A stretch of 57,500 nucleotides of DNA from Roseibium sediminicola. GTDB taxonomy: Bacteria > Pseudomonadota > Alphaproteobacteria > Rhizobiales > Stappiaceae. Positions 7,934-16,636 of the stretch are shown piece by piece; position 1 is the first letter of the stretch; every line of letters starts with the position of its first letter. The translations under genes and the position numbers were made by a program. The notes under the pieces were generated by a model. It saw nothing but the letters and a program-made list of their open reading frames with translations, was not told where the DNA came from and searched no databases. Location of the stretch: positions 1-57,500 of the forward strand of contig NZ_JALNMJ010000028.1 of NCBI RefSeq assembly GCF_023156505.1. Direction: 5' to 3'.

Positions 7934-7962
7934 ATAAAATCAAGCAATGCGATTGACTTTAT
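7934..7962. promoter_or_regulatory. inverted repeat between P450 and LysR genes
   Basis: ATAAAATCAA (7934-7943) and TTGACTTTAT (7953-7962) are inverted arms with one mismatch and a 9-nt spacer. The size and centre fit a LysR-type operator, although it lacks the strict T-N11-A core. The left arm occurs again, identically, at 10111-10120 in front of the MerR-type citrate synthase gene, suggesting shared control. Confidence 0.55.
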
Positions 7963-8025
7963 AGTTGCGATCTAATTTTTTGATTTTACTGCCTGGAAAC
8001 GGCACAGCTGCCGGAAGGAGGACCT

Positions 8026-8955
8026 GTGACGAAACCCGTCGATCCGCTGGACATCGATTTTCGCGCCCTGCAGGTTCTGATCTGGGTGCACCAGTTCCGG
8101 TCCTTCACCCGGGCCGCCGAGGAACTCGGCGTCAACCAGTCGGCCGTCAGCTATACGATCAACAAGCTGCGGGAGGTGTTCCAGGACCCGCTGTTCGTGC
8201 GCCAGTCGCGGCGCCTGCACGTAACGCAGCGCTGCGAGGACATCGTCCAGCAGGCCAAGAGGCTGACGGTGGAATTCCGGCAACTGACCGCGCCGCCCGA
8301 GTTCGACCCAAAAACGGCAGCGCAGAAATTCGTCATTGCCTGCAATTTCTATGAACGCGTCCTGATCATTCCGGACATCGTCAAGACGCTGACACGGGAA
8401 GCGCCAAATCTGGAGCTTGAAATCATCGATGCATCCGGGATCGGCCATGAACGCCTGATGCGCAACGAGGCCGATCTTCTGATCGGACCGTTTGAGCGCT
8501 CGGACCCGCAGTTTTACAGGCGTGACCTTTACCGGGACCGCTATGTCTGTCTGTTGGACCCGGCCCATCCGATGGCGGACGAGCCGTTGAGCCTGGAAGA
8601 TTATCTGGGCCTCGATCATGTGCTGGTCACCTATGGCGGCCAGTGGCGCTCGCGCTACCTGATCGAACTGGAAAGGCTGGGCAGGGAGTTGAAGGTTGTC
8701 CTGCGGGTGCCGAGCCCGGCCGGCCTTGAGCAGTTGGTGCGCGGCTCAAATCTTGTCGCAACCGTCCCGGAGCGTCTGTCCAAAGCCGTCAGTGCCGGGC
8801 TCCGGACGATCGCCTGCCCGGTCGAAACCTCGGTCACGATCGGGCTGGTCTGGACGGCGGTCAATCATCGTTCGCCAGTGCATATGTGGGTCCGCGACAT
8901 GATCTACCGCCTGAACAGCAGGACGCGGACCCTTGAAGACGCTCAGGCGGGTTGA
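8026..8955 (+). CDS. LysR family transcriptional regulator
   Basis: 309-residue regulator with an N-terminal winged helix-turn-helix (about 12-70: ALQVLIWVHQFRSFTRAAEEL, then NQSAVSYTINKLREVFQDPLFVR) and a two-lobed effector-binding domain resembling the NodD/SyrM group. GTG start at 8026, four bases after GGAAGGAGG. It is divergent from the P450 operon and overlaps the end of the convergent citrate synthase gene by 13 bp. It is the natural candidate to control the P450 unit; the effector is unknown. Confidence 0.93.
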   Translation: MTKPVDPLDIDFRALQVLIWVHQFRSFTRAAEELGVNQSAVSYTINKLREVFQDPLFVRQSRRLHVTQRCEDIVQQAKRLTVEFRQLTAPPEFDPKTAAQKFVIACNFYERVLIIPDIVKTLTREAPNLELEIIDASGIGHERLMRNEADLLIGPFERSDPQFYRRDLYRDRYVCLLDPAHPMADEPLSLEDYLGLDHVLVTYGGQWRSRYLIELERLGRELKVVLRVPSPAGLEQLVRGSNLVATVPERLSKAVSAGLRTIACPVETSVTIGLVWTAVNHRSPVHMWVRDMIYRLNSRTRTLEDAQAG

Positions 8956-10046
8956 GGCCCGACATAGCGCGAGGACGGCCGGATCAGCTTGCCGGTCGCC
9001 TGCTGTTCCAGCACATGAGCACACCAGCCCGGGGTGCGGCCGGTGGCAAAGAGCGGCGTGAACAGCGTCCGGTCGATGCCGATCGCGTCCAGAAGGACTG
9101 CGGTATAGAACTCCACATTGGTGTCCAGCGGCCGGTCCGGCTTGGCCTTTCTGAGAGCGGCAAGGGCTGCCTTCTCGATGCTTTCGGCAAGCCGCACCTT
9201 CGGATTGTCGGCGCCGAGCTTGCGCAGGCCCGCCTTCAAAACGTCGGCGCGTGGATCCCGGGTCCGGTAGATGCGGTGGCCGAACCCCATCAACCGCTCC
9301 TTGCGCGCCAGCGCATCCGTGATCCAGGCGTCCGCGTTTTCCGGAGTGCCGATGGCATCGATCATGTCGAGCACCGGTCCAGGCGCGCCGCCATGCAACG
9401 GGCCGCTGAGCGCGCCCATGGCCCCGAGCACGGCCTGTTTCAGGTCCGCCTGGGTCGAACCGATCACCCGGGCCGTGAAGGTCGAGGCGTTGAGGCCGTG
9501 ATCCAGGATGGTGACGAGATAGCGGTTGAGCGCATCGGCATGGGCTTCAGGCGGCGTTTCCCCGGACAACATGCGCAACAGGTCGGTGGCCGTTTCCAGG
9601 GTGCTGTCCGGAGCGAGCGGTGTCAGCCCGTTGGCGATCCGGTGGGACGCGGCCAGAAACACCGGAAGGGCACCGCTGACCGCGATTGCCGCCGGGATTT
9701 CGCCGGTGACCGGCAGGGCCGCGAGCCCGAGCTGCATGCGCTCATAGACGGAAAGTTCCGGGGATGCCGCCTCCAGCAAAGGCACCACCTGAAAGGCCGA
9801 CCGGCGCGCTTCGCCGAAGGCAGCTCTGAGAGCGGACGCACCCGTGATATCGAAATCCCGCCAGAGATGGGCAACGGCCGATTCAAACGGCATCTTGCCG
9901 GCGATTTCCTCGATCCTTTGGCCGCGCAGGATCAGAATACCGTTCTGGCCGTCGACATGGCTGAGGGCTGTGTTGGCTGCGACGACCCCCTCCAGACCGG
10001 CAATCGGGTCCGGGGTCATCCGGGCGGGACTTGGCGCTTCTGTCAT
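8943..10046 (-). CDS. citrate synthase / methylcitrate synthase family enzyme
   Basis: 367-residue member of the citrate synthase superfamily, which condenses acetyl- or propionyl-CoA with an oxoacid. Expected active-site histidines are visible in GPLHGGAPGPV and MGFGHRIYRTRDPRAD. The position normally holding the catalytic Asp (NVDFY) reads NVEFYTAVLL, i.e. Glu. It is shorter than the TCA-cycle enzyme (about 430 aa), in line with the small two-domain 2-methylcitrate/citrate type. The start at 10046 follows AAGGAGAG. It is divergent from a second family member, and its 3' end overlaps the LysR gene. Confidence 0.88.
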   Translation of the reverse strand: MTEAPSPARMTPDPIAGLEGVVAANTALSHVDGQNGILILRGQRIEEIAGKMPFESAVAHLWRDFDITGASALRAAFGEARRSAFQVVPLLEAASPELSVYERMQLGLAALPVTGEIPAAIAVSGALPVFLAASHRIANGLTPLAPDSTLETATDLLRMLSGETPPEAHADALNRYLVTILDHGLNASTFTARVIGSTQADLKQAVLGAMGALSGPLHGGAPGPVLDMIDAIGTPENADAWITDALARKERLMGFGHRIYRTRDPRADVLKAGLRKLGADNPKVRLAESIEKAALAALRKAKPDRPLDTNVEFYTAVLLDAIGIDRTLFTPLFATGRTPGWCAHVLEQQATGKLIRPSSRYVGPQPA

Positions 10047-10096
10047 GGGTCTCTCCTTTGTGGTTGGAGGCCAGATAGAAGAAGACAATTGCATTG

Positions 10097-10120
10097 ATCA
10101 ATATTGATACATAAAATCAA
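10097..10120. promoter_or_regulatory. palindrome plus shared 10-mer in citrate synthase divergon
   Basis: ATCAATATTGAT (10097-10108) is a perfect 12-bp palindrome. It is followed by ATAAAATCAA (10111-10120), identical to the left arm of the operator-like repeat at 7934-7943. It sits immediately before the MerR-type gene start and in the AT-rich promoter zone of both divergent citrate synthase genes. This would suit binding by the fused helix-turn-helix, by the nearby LysR protein, or by both. Confidence 0.55.
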
Positions 10121-10123
10121 GTT

Positions 10124-11293
10124 ATGACCAAGCCGATTTATCTTTCCGCTCGCGAGGCGGCCGCCGAGCTCGGCGTCCAGCCAGCCACCCTCTATGCCTA
10201 TGTCAGCCGGGGTCTGATTACCTCCAGCGCCGGGCCGGGCAAGAAACGCCGCTACGATGCCGCCGAGGTGCGCCGGCTCAAGGGACGCCGGGCGGCCGAC
10301 GATCACACCGGCGCCCGCCCGCTTACCGGCGATCCGGTGCTGGAAACGGAGCTCACGCTGATTTCCGAGGAAGGTCCTGTCTACCGGGGCCGGCGGGCAA
10401 TCGATCTGGCGGAAACCTCGACACTGGAAACCGTGGCGACGCTGCTCTGGAACTCCGAGCGCGATCCTTTTGCCGAGGAGGCGCCCCTGCCGCCGCCGGA
10501 CTTGCCCGCCGGTCTCGGGGCGCTCGACCGGCTGATGATGGGGCTCGCCGCCTGGCCGCTTCAGGACCGCGCTGCCTACACCCAGGCACCGAAACTTCTG
10601 CAGGCCAAGGGCGCGGCGCTGTTGCGCTATTCCGTGGCGGTGCTTTTGAACGCGGACCCGGTCGCGGTGCCGATCCACAGCCAGATCGCCAAGGCCTTCG
10701 GCGTGTCGTCCTCGGCGAAAAACGTCATCCGAGCCGCACTGGTGCTGTGCGCCGATCACGAACTCAACACCAGCGCCTTCGCTACCCGTTGCGCCGCCTC
10801 CACCAGGGCGCCACTGCATGCCGCGCTCATCTCCGGACTTGGGGCCTTTGCCGGGCCGCGCCACGGCGCCGCCTCCGACCGGGCGACCGCCTGGCTGTCG
10901 ACGGTGACACCCGAAACCGACATTGAGGCAAAACTGTCCGACCGGCTCAGCCGCGGCGAACCCCTGCCCGGCTTTGGCCATTCCATTTACGGCGATGAGG
11001 ACCCGCGCGCGGAATGCCTGCTCAAGGTTCTCTACCGAAGCGAGCCGGACCACCCTTTCGTCCAGCGCCTGCCCGGCCTGGTCGGTGTCGCCCGGGACTT
11101 GTTCGGCGTCGCGCCGAATGTCGATCTGGCACTGGCGGCGATCCAGAAGACTTATGATTTGCCTCGGGACGCCGGCAAGATCATCTTCTGCGCCGCGCGC
11201 ATGACCGGCTGGATCGCCCATGCGCTTGAACAATATGCGGCTCCCGAACAGATCCGCCCCCGGGCAGCCTATGTCGGCGAGCGGCCGGAATAA
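10124..11293 (+). CDS. citrate synthase family protein with MerR-type helix-turn-helix
   Basis: 389 residues in two parts. Residues 5-55 (YLSAREAAAELGVQPATLYA, then KKRRYDAAEVRRLKGRR) form a MerR/excisionase-like DNA-binding domain. The rest is a citrate-synthase fold with GPRHGAASDRA, PGFGHSIYGDEDPRAE and NVDLALAAIQ, so both histidines and the Asp position are kept. The fusion suggests an enzyme that senses its own substrate and acts as a repressor, or a pure regulator derived from an enzyme (inference). It is divergent from the plain citrate synthase, whose operator-like palindrome lies just upstream of this start. Confidence 0.9.
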   Translation: MTKPIYLSAREAAAELGVQPATLYAYVSRGLITSSAGPGKKRRYDAAEVRRLKGRRAADDHTGARPLTGDPVLETELTLISEEGPVYRGRRAIDLAETSTLETVATLLWNSERDPFAEEAPLPPPDLPAGLGALDRLMMGLAAWPLQDRAAYTQAPKLLQAKGAALLRYSVAVLLNADPVAVPIHSQIAKAFGVSSSAKNVIRAALVLCADHELNTSAFATRCAASTRAPLHAALISGLGAFAGPRHGAASDRATAWLSTVTPETDIEAKLSDRLSRGEPLPGFGHSIYGDEDPRAECLLKVLYRSEPDHPFVQRLPGLVGVARDLFGVAPNVDLALAAIQKTYDLPRDAGKIIFCAARMTGWIAHALEQYAAPEQIRPRAAYVGERPE

Positions 11294-11390
11294 GCGCCGG
11301 CGGGCTTGAAAACCCGTCAGGCAGCGGCTACCTGAAAGGCACGCACATGTCGTGCGACCATGGAGACTTGATGTCAGAGATTGCGTGATC

Positions 11391-11416
11391 CGGCTCTCTT
11401 AAAGAGCGGAGAGCCG
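11391..11416 (+). other. hairpin in the rsgA leader
   Basis: CGGCTCTC (11391-11398) and GAGAGCCG (11409-11416) form a perfect 8-bp stem with a 10-nt loop. Neither strand shows a T-run next to it, so it is not a classic terminator. It lies 65 bp before rsgA and after the end of the MerR-type citrate synthase gene; it may be a weak terminator or an mRNA leader structure. Confidence 0.4.
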
Positions 11417-11481
11417 AAAATACATGAACCGGTGCCCGGCGCGGGCGCCTGATTACATGTGTTTAAATCACGAGACATCCA

Positions 11482-12576
11482 ATGCCACGGAACTATTCCG
11501 ACTTTTTCCCTTCGGCCCCAAAACCGAATCCGCAAGATCAGCAGGTAACGCCTCTTCAGGCGCTTGGCTGGCAACCCTTTTTCACCCAGCAGACCAGCGC
11601 CGACGCGCTTGAGCAGACCCCGCCCGTTCGGGTTGTCGAAGTCCATCGCAATGCGCTGCATTTGATCGGCGACGGCATCGACGCGACCATACCGCCGCGC
11701 ATCGAGGCAACGGTGGGCGACTGGGTCCTTCTGGACCGGGACCAGCCGGCGGCCAGCCTTGTTCTGGAGCGCAAGAGCCTGCTGAAGCGGCGCGCACCCG
11801 GCTCGGACCGGCAGATCCAGCTGATCGCCGCCAATATCGAGACGGCCTTTGTGGTCTCCTCCTGCAATCCCGATTTCAACATCGCCCGCCTGGAACGCTA
11901 CATCGCGCTGGCCTTCGAGGCTGAGATCACGCCGGTGATCGTGCTGACGAAATCTGATCTTGCCGACGTTCCGGAGGCTTATCTCGATCAGGCCCGGGCC
12001 ATCTCGGACCTTGTTCCGGTCATCACGCTGGATGCAAGGGGTACGGAACCGCGCGAAAAGCTGGCCGCATGGTGCAAGCCCGGTCAGACCGTTGCGTTTC
12101 TGGGCTCTTCTGGCGTCGGCAAGTCGACCCTGACCAATGCGCTCGCCGGGACAGAGGAGATCGCGACGCAGGCGATCCGCGAGGACGATGCCAAGGGCCG
12201 CCACACCACCACCCGCCGCCAGCTGCATCGGGTTCCGGGCGGCTGCCTGGTGCTGGACACGCCCGGCATGCGCGAGTTGCAGCTGACCGACGTCGCCTCG
12301 GGCATCGACGACCTGTTTGCGGACCTGAATGCGTTGGCAACGACCTGCCGGTTCAAGGACTGCAAGCACGAAAGCGAGCCTGGTTGCGCCGTTCAGGCGG
12401 CGATCGACGAAGGTGACCTTGACCCGTCCAGATTGACGAGATGGCGCAAGCTGAAGGCCGAGGAAGCCTTCAATTCCGCCAGCCTTGCCGAACGCCGCTC
12501 GAAGGATAAGGCTTTTGGCAAGATGGTCCGGGGTATCATGAAGGAGAAGAAACAGTCGAAGTGGAGTTCCGACTAG
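11482..12576 (+). CDS. rsgA: ribosome small-subunit-dependent GTPase A
   Basis: Circularly permuted GTPase that assists late maturation of the 30S subunit. The 364-residue product has an OB-fold (about 45-110), then permuted G motifs: G4 LTKSDLAD, G1 GSSGVGKST (about 208-216) and G3 DTPGMREL. A C-terminal zinc motif (CRFKDCKHESEPGC, about 288-302) follows. Order G4-G1-G3 is the hallmark of the YjeQ/RsgA family. The start MPRNYSDFF has only a weak ribosome-binding site. It is monocistronic. Confidence 0.95.
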   Translation: MPRNYSDFFPSAPKPNPQDQQVTPLQALGWQPFFTQQTSADALEQTPPVRVVEVHRNALHLIGDGIDATIPPRIEATVGDWVLLDRDQPAASLVLERKSLLKRRAPGSDRQIQLIAANIETAFVVSSCNPDFNIARLERYIALAFEAEITPVIVLTKSDLADVPEAYLDQARAISDLVPVITLDARGTEPREKLAAWCKPGQTVAFLGSSGVGKSTLTNALAGTEEIATQAIREDDAKGRHTTTRRQLHRVPGGCLVLDTPGMRELQLTDVASGIDDLFADLNALATTCRFKDCKHESEPGCAVQAAIDEGDLDPSRLTRWRKLKAEEAFNSASLAERRSKDKAFGKMVRGIMKEKKQSKWSSD

Positions 12577-12585
12577 CCATCTTCA

Positions 12586-12618
12586 GCCGCCCCGGAACTT
12601 CGCGTTTCTCGGGGCGGC
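12586..12618 (+). terminator. GC-rich hairpin after rsgA
   Basis: GCCGCCCCG (12586-12594) pairs perfectly with CGGGGCGGC (12610-12618) ten bases past the rsgA stop codon. No T-run follows, so it may act as a rho-assisted terminator or 3'-end stabiliser. A second GC-rich near-palindrome lies at about 12642-12660. Confidence 0.45.
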
Positions 12619-12762
12619 CGAAACTGGAGGCCAGTAACGTCTTGCCCCCGCCGGCGGGGCAGAGAGGGCGCCAAACGGGTTCTTAATGTCTTGAAGGTGG
12701 AATGACGTCTGGCTTGGAGAGGATTTGCGTTCCGGTCCAGGGACCTGAAAGGGGGAAAGCGG

Positions 12763-13656
12763 ATGTCGACAATCTTCGATCATGTCGTCAACGTCATGCT
12801 GCCGGTGCTCCTGTGCGTTCTGCTCGGCTATGCCCTTGCCAAGATCAGGGCACCGTTCGACCGGAAGCTGTTCGGCGCATTGGTCGCCAATGTCGGTTAT
12901 CCCGCTCTGATCCTGTCGCACCTGGCCAAGGAGCACATTCAGCTCCACACCTTTCTCACCGTTATGGCCGCCGCCGCGGGGCTCGTCCTGCTGCTCTGCA
13001 TCCTCGGATTTGGCGTCCTCAAGATTCTGCGTCTGCCCATCAAGGCCTATCTGGCGCCGATGATGCTGATCAATGTCGGCAATATCGGCTTGCCGGTGGC
13101 GACGCTGGCCTTCGGTCCGGAAGGAGCGGCTGTTGCCATCGGCTTTGTTGTCGTGGTGCTGGTCGCCATTTTTACGATCGGCCAGGCACTGCCGATGGGG
13201 CGTCCGGATTTTGCCACGCTGGCGCGTCAGCCGGTTGTCTACGCGGTCGCGCTCGCACTGTTTCTCCTCGCCACGGGACTGAAGCTGCCAGGGCCGGTTG
13301 ACCAGAGCCTGACGATCCTGGCGGGTCTGGCCGTGCCTGTCATGCTGCTGACCCTTGGATACAGCCTGGCAACGCTTGAAACCGGTGGGCTCGTGCGGGC
13401 CTTTTTCCTGTCTGGCCTGCATATCGTCAATGGCATCATTGCCGCCTTCGTCCTGACGAGCGTTTTGACGCTGGATCCAAAAATCGAAAGCGTGATCGTG
13501 CTGCTGTGCTTCATGCCGCCCTCGGTCGCAAGTTACCTGGCGGTGGCGCAGTACCAGCCCGACGATGCTCCCGGCGTTGCCGGCTTCATCTTTGTGTCCA
13601 CGATCCTGACGCTGGTCACGCTGCCGCTCGTGCTGACCTACTGGGCCACAGGCTGA
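12763..13656 (+). CDS. AEC family transporter (auxin efflux carrier-like)
   Basis: 297-residue integral membrane protein of the bile/arsenite/riboflavin transporter superfamily branch that includes bacterial malate/malonate and auxin-efflux-like carriers. About ten hydrophobic segments are evident. Conserved small-residue stretches such as LINVGNIGLPVATLAFGPEG and the end FMPPSVASYLAVAQYQ are typical of AEC proteins. The start at 12763 follows GGGGGAAAGCGG. The substrate is unknown, probably an organic anion. Confidence 0.9.
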   Translation: MSTIFDHVVNVMLPVLLCVLLGYALAKIRAPFDRKLFGALVANVGYPALILSHLAKEHIQLHTFLTVMAAAAGLVLLLCILGFGVLKILRLPIKAYLAPMMLINVGNIGLPVATLAFGPEGAAVAIGFVVVVLVAIFTIGQALPMGRPDFATLARQPVVYAVALALFLLATGLKLPGPVDQSLTILAGLAVPVMLLTLGYSLATLETGGLVRAFFLSGLHIVNGIIAAFVLTSVLTLDPKIESVIVLLCFMPPSVASYLAVAQYQPDDAPGVAGFIFVSTILTLVTLPLVLTYWATG

Positions 13657-13731
13657 CCGCCGTCAGGCCCGAGGCGTCTTCCGGCGTCGCCCGGGTCAGT
13701 CCCTTGGGCACAGCAACCGCAGTCATGAAAG

Positions 13732-14577
13732 TCAGGGCCTCGCTTTCATGAAGGATTCGAAATCGGGCAGGCCTTCCGGCATGGTTTCGGCTCGGTCGAA
13801 ACAGCCGAACGTGCCGCCGTCCTTCATATCCTCCGCAGCTGAAATAAAGGCATCAAAAGCAATTCGGGCAAGACCCGCGCCGATCGAGACCCGTGTCACG
13901 CCCATGTCGCCCAGCTCCTTGCGGGTGAGATGGAAATTCTTGCGGCCCGCGAGAATGTTCAAAGGCGCATCGACCGCCGCCAGAACCTTGGAAATCTGAT
14001 CGCGGTCCTTCAGTTGCGGCGCGTAGACGCAATCGGCACCGGCCGCCGCGAAATCGTTGAGCCGCTTGATGGTTTCCTCAAGTTCATAGTCGGACTGAAC
14101 TGGCCCCTCGCTGCGCGCGGTCAGGACGAAATCGGGCGCCAGCCTGTTTTTGGCGTCGACAGCAGCCTTGATTCGTTCAACCGCGAGATCCAGGTCATAA
14201 TAGGGGTGTCTGGGGTCCTGGCTGTAGTCTTCGATCGAGCAGCCCGCCAATCCGACCTCGATGGCGCCTTTCACCGTTGCCACGACGTCGTCCGGACTGT
14301 CGCCAAAGCCGTTTTCCAGATCACCATTCACCGGAAGATTGGAGGCGCCGATGATTTCGGCGGCATGAGCCAGGGCGTCGTCCCGCGTGATCAGGCCTTC
14401 CGCGTCTTTGACCCCCCGTGTCCAGGCATAACCCGCGCTGGAGGTGGCCAGGGCGTCGAAGCGCAGGCCATCCAGGATCCGGGCGGTGCCGATGTCGAAG
14501 GGGTTCGGCATCAGGAAAGCCCGCCCTTGTTCATGAAGGGCCTTGAAGGCGGCTCGGCGGTCTGCTGCGGTGGACAT
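13732..14577 (-). CDS. isocitrate lyase / PEP mutase family protein
   Basis: 281-residue TIM-barrel enzyme of the isocitrate lyase/phosphoenolpyruvate mutase superfamily. Visible family features are LMPNPFDIGTARIL near the N-terminus, the substrate/metal segment NGDLENGFGDSPDDV, CSIEDYSQDPRHPYYD and the late NILAGRKN. The KKCGH motif of true isocitrate lyases is absent, placing it with carboxyvinyl-carboxyphosphonate phosphorylmutase-like or oxaloacetate-decarboxylase-like members. The start follows GGGAGATC. The reaction cannot be fixed from sequence alone. Confidence 0.9.
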   Translation of the reverse strand: MSTAADRRAAFKALHEQGRAFLMPNPFDIGTARILDGLRFDALATSSAGYAWTRGVKDAEGLITRDDALAHAAEIIGASNLPVNGDLENGFGDSPDDVVATVKGAIEVGLAGCSIEDYSQDPRHPYYDLDLAVERIKAAVDAKNRLAPDFVLTARSEGPVQSDYELEETIKRLNDFAAAGADCVYAPQLKDRDQISKVLAAVDAPLNILAGRKNFHLTRKELGDMGVTRVSIGAGLARIAFDAFISAAEDMKDGGTFGCFDRAETMPEGLPDFESFMKARP

Positions 14578-14813
14578 GGCCAGATCTCCCTGGGATTGTG
14601 TTCTATCAGATTACATCTTGAGCGTTTGGTACGGCAATGCGGCTCCTTTATGCGTTTCGCGGTGATGTGTCGGAAAGCACCAGTTTAACCGGAAATTAAG
14701 AGCCAGTTCGAAAAAACTCCGGTTGCAGGCGGGACTCGTGTCAGCGAGACGTCAAAGCGCGACAGTCGAGTTGCACTCCCTTGCAGGGCCAGGCGAGGAC
14801 ACCGGAGGACAGA

Positions 14814-15461
14814 ATGCCGGACCCAGGAAATCCTTTTTCGGATTTTACCGACACGATCGAGACGCTTGAGCAGTTGGAGGCGCATGCCGGGACGGCACCA
14901 GAAAAGGTCCGGGTCAAGGAAATCACGACTCTGGATGACCTCTGCCGCGACTTCATTGCCCGTGCGCCCTTTTGTCTGATCGCGACTTGTGACCCGGACG
15001 GGGTTCTCGATGTCAGTCCGAAAGGGGATCCGGCGGGCTTCGTGCGGGTTCTGAGCGACACGCTTCTGGCGATACCGGACCGGCCGGGCAACCGCCGTCT
15101 GGACAGCTACCACAACCTCTTGAAAGATCCCCGGATCGGACTGATCTTCCTGATCCCGGGCAAGGGCGAGACCCTGCGCGTCTCCGGTGAAGCGAAGATC
15201 GTCAAGGATGCGGCTCTTTTGGAAACGATGCGGGTCGACGGCAAGGTGCCGTCAATGGCGCTGGCCGTTCATGTGACGCGCGCCTTCATGCATTGTCCGA
15301 AGGCGATGATCCGATCAAAGATCTGGCAACCGGAGACATGGAAAAACGCCGATGACCTGGGCGACATCGGCGATGCCATGATCAAGCACGGGAAGCTCAC
15401 ACAAAGCCCGGAGGCGCTTCTGGAAGAAGCCACCTCCGAGGGATTGCTCAGGCTGTATTGA
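14814..15461 (+). CDS. pyridoxamine 5'-phosphate oxidase-family flavoprotein (MSMEG_1061-like)
   Basis: 215-residue FMN-binding split-barrel protein. The segment FCLIATCDPDGVLDVSPKGDPAGFVRVL and the following LLAIPDRPGNRRLDSYHNLL are the usual FMN-binding core of the PPOX-type, MSMEG_1061 subgroup. LIFLIPGKGETLRVSGEAKI follows as the second half of the barrel. The ATG at 14814 is preceded by GGAGGACA, so the longer frame is discarded. A reductase or oxidase of a small electrophile is likely; the true substrate is unknown. It converges on the DUF1203 gene, two bases apart. Confidence 0.88.
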   Translation: MPDPGNPFSDFTDTIETLEQLEAHAGTAPEKVRVKEITTLDDLCRDFIARAPFCLIATCDPDGVLDVSPKGDPAGFVRVLSDTLLAIPDRPGNRRLDSYHNLLKDPRIGLIFLIPGKGETLRVSGEAKIVKDAALLETMRVDGKVPSMALAVHVTRAFMHCPKAMIRSKIWQPETWKNADDLGDIGDAMIKHGKLTQSPEALLEEATSEGLLRLY

Positions 15462-15462
15462 G

Positions 15463-15930
15463 TCAGGACCAGGCGGCCCGGGTCACCTTCGCGGCAAAGC
15501 AGCCGCGGCGGGCGAAGTGCAGGTGGATGTAGTCGACCTGCGGATTGCCGAAGAATGTGATGATCAGGCTGTCGACTTCACGGCCTTCGATGACATCCGC
15601 GTCGATCATTTCATGGCCCCGGTTGAAGGCCCGCACCGACAGCAGGCGGCAGGCGATCACTTCCGGCACCGTGCCGGCTTCCGGATGGCGTTCCTTGGCG
15701 CCGTCGGCGACAAAGATCGCGTGACGCGAGCGATAGGGCGTTTCGCCCGGCTGGTGCTCGAAATTCATCAAGAGGACACGGGTGCCTTCGGCGACATCCT
15801 CAAGGGAGACCCGGCAGGGAAAGCCACCGTCGGAATAGTGAACCTGAATGTTTTTCTCGGCGAGCTCGGCGTCGCTCAGGCCGAAGAGATGGGAGAATTC
15901 GGTTACGGGAAGGGGCTGGATCTGAAACAT
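15463..15930 (-). CDS. DUF1203 domain-containing protein
   Basis: 155 residues matching the DUF1203 family throughout, e.g. GFPCRVSLEDVAEGTRVLLMN, then PYRSRHAIFVADGAKE and FARRGCFAAKVTR. It is a soluble protein with no signal peptide. The function of the family is unknown. The start at 15930 follows GGAGATC. It is convergent with the PPOX-type flavoprotein gene. Confidence 0.88.
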   Translation of the reverse strand: MFQIQPLPVTEFSHLFGLSDAELAEKNIQVHYSDGGFPCRVSLEDVAEGTRVLLMNFEHQPGETPYRSRHAIFVADGAKERHPEAGTVPEVIACRLLSVRAFNRGHEMIDADVIEGREVDSLIITFFGNPQVDYIHLHFARRGCFAAKVTRAAWS

Positions 15931-16037
15931 CTTGGGATCTCCTCATGTGGTTTGAGGCGACATTAGGAGACCTGATAAGGGCGGACGACCCGATTTGCGA
16001 GCGCCTTGAATTTTCAAAAAAATATTTGCGCTGTAGC

Positions 16038-16445
16038 TCAGCGCCCGCGGCGCCACATGCCGATGGAGGCAGGTGCCGTCTCCCTGAAACCGAATTGCGC
16101 ATAGAGCCGGTCCGCAGGCAGGTCGGCGATAAGGCTGACATAGACCGAGGCCGGCAATTCGGCCTCGATGAATTGCTTCAGCGCGGCCATGATGGTTTTG
16201 CCGAGCCCGCGGCCCTGATAGGCCGGCAGAACGGCGATATCCGTGACTTGCACGGCGAGACCACCGTCGCCGACGAGGCGCCCCATGCCGACCGGCGTGC
16301 CGCCGTCGAACAGCATCACGCCAAAAAGACTGTTTTTCAGACCGAGATCCGCCGCTTCGCGTTCGTAGCCGCTCAGGCCCGCGCTCTTGCGCAGCATGAG
16401 AAAGGTGTCCGTGTCCGGAATCTGCGGTTTCAGCTCGATGGTCAT
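16038..16445 (-). CDS. GNAT family N-acetyltransferase
   Basis: 135-residue acetyl-CoA-dependent acetyltransferase. The acetyl-CoA pyrophosphate loop is visible in VTDIAVLPAYQGRGLGKTIM (R/Q-x-x-G-x-G/A), followed by the motif-B region YAQFGFRETAPASIGMW near the C-terminus. I use the ATG at 16445 (MTIELKPQIPDTDTF). A much longer frame continues upstream but runs antisense through modA and has no support. The substrate is unknown. Confidence 0.88.
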   Translation of the reverse strand: MTIELKPQIPDTDTFLMLRKSAGLSGYEREAADLGLKNSLFGVMLFDGGTPVGMGRLVGDGGLAVQVTDIAVLPAYQGRGLGKTIMAALKQFIEAELPASVYVSLIADLPADRLYAQFGFRETAPASIGMWRRGR

Positions 16446-16636
16446 GGTGATCTCGGTGGAATGCGAGGCGAAAGGAGATCGCAAAAGCGATTTGGGGCTG
16501 AACCATAGGAGAGGCCGGCCTTGAAGGGCAATCTGAAATTGCGCCGGGATCTGCAGGGTCCTATGCGCGGTCCACACTCTATTGAAGCACCCTTGAGAAG
16601 GACTTAGGTAAAGAGGTCCGAAGGAAAGAGGTCTCC

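Noticed and set aside
16478..16491. ATCGC-AAAA-GCGAT palindrome upstream of modA as a ModE box
   Set aside because: It lacks the ATAT-rich half-sites and spacing of a molybdate box and lies about 150 bp from modA, next to the GNAT gene start.
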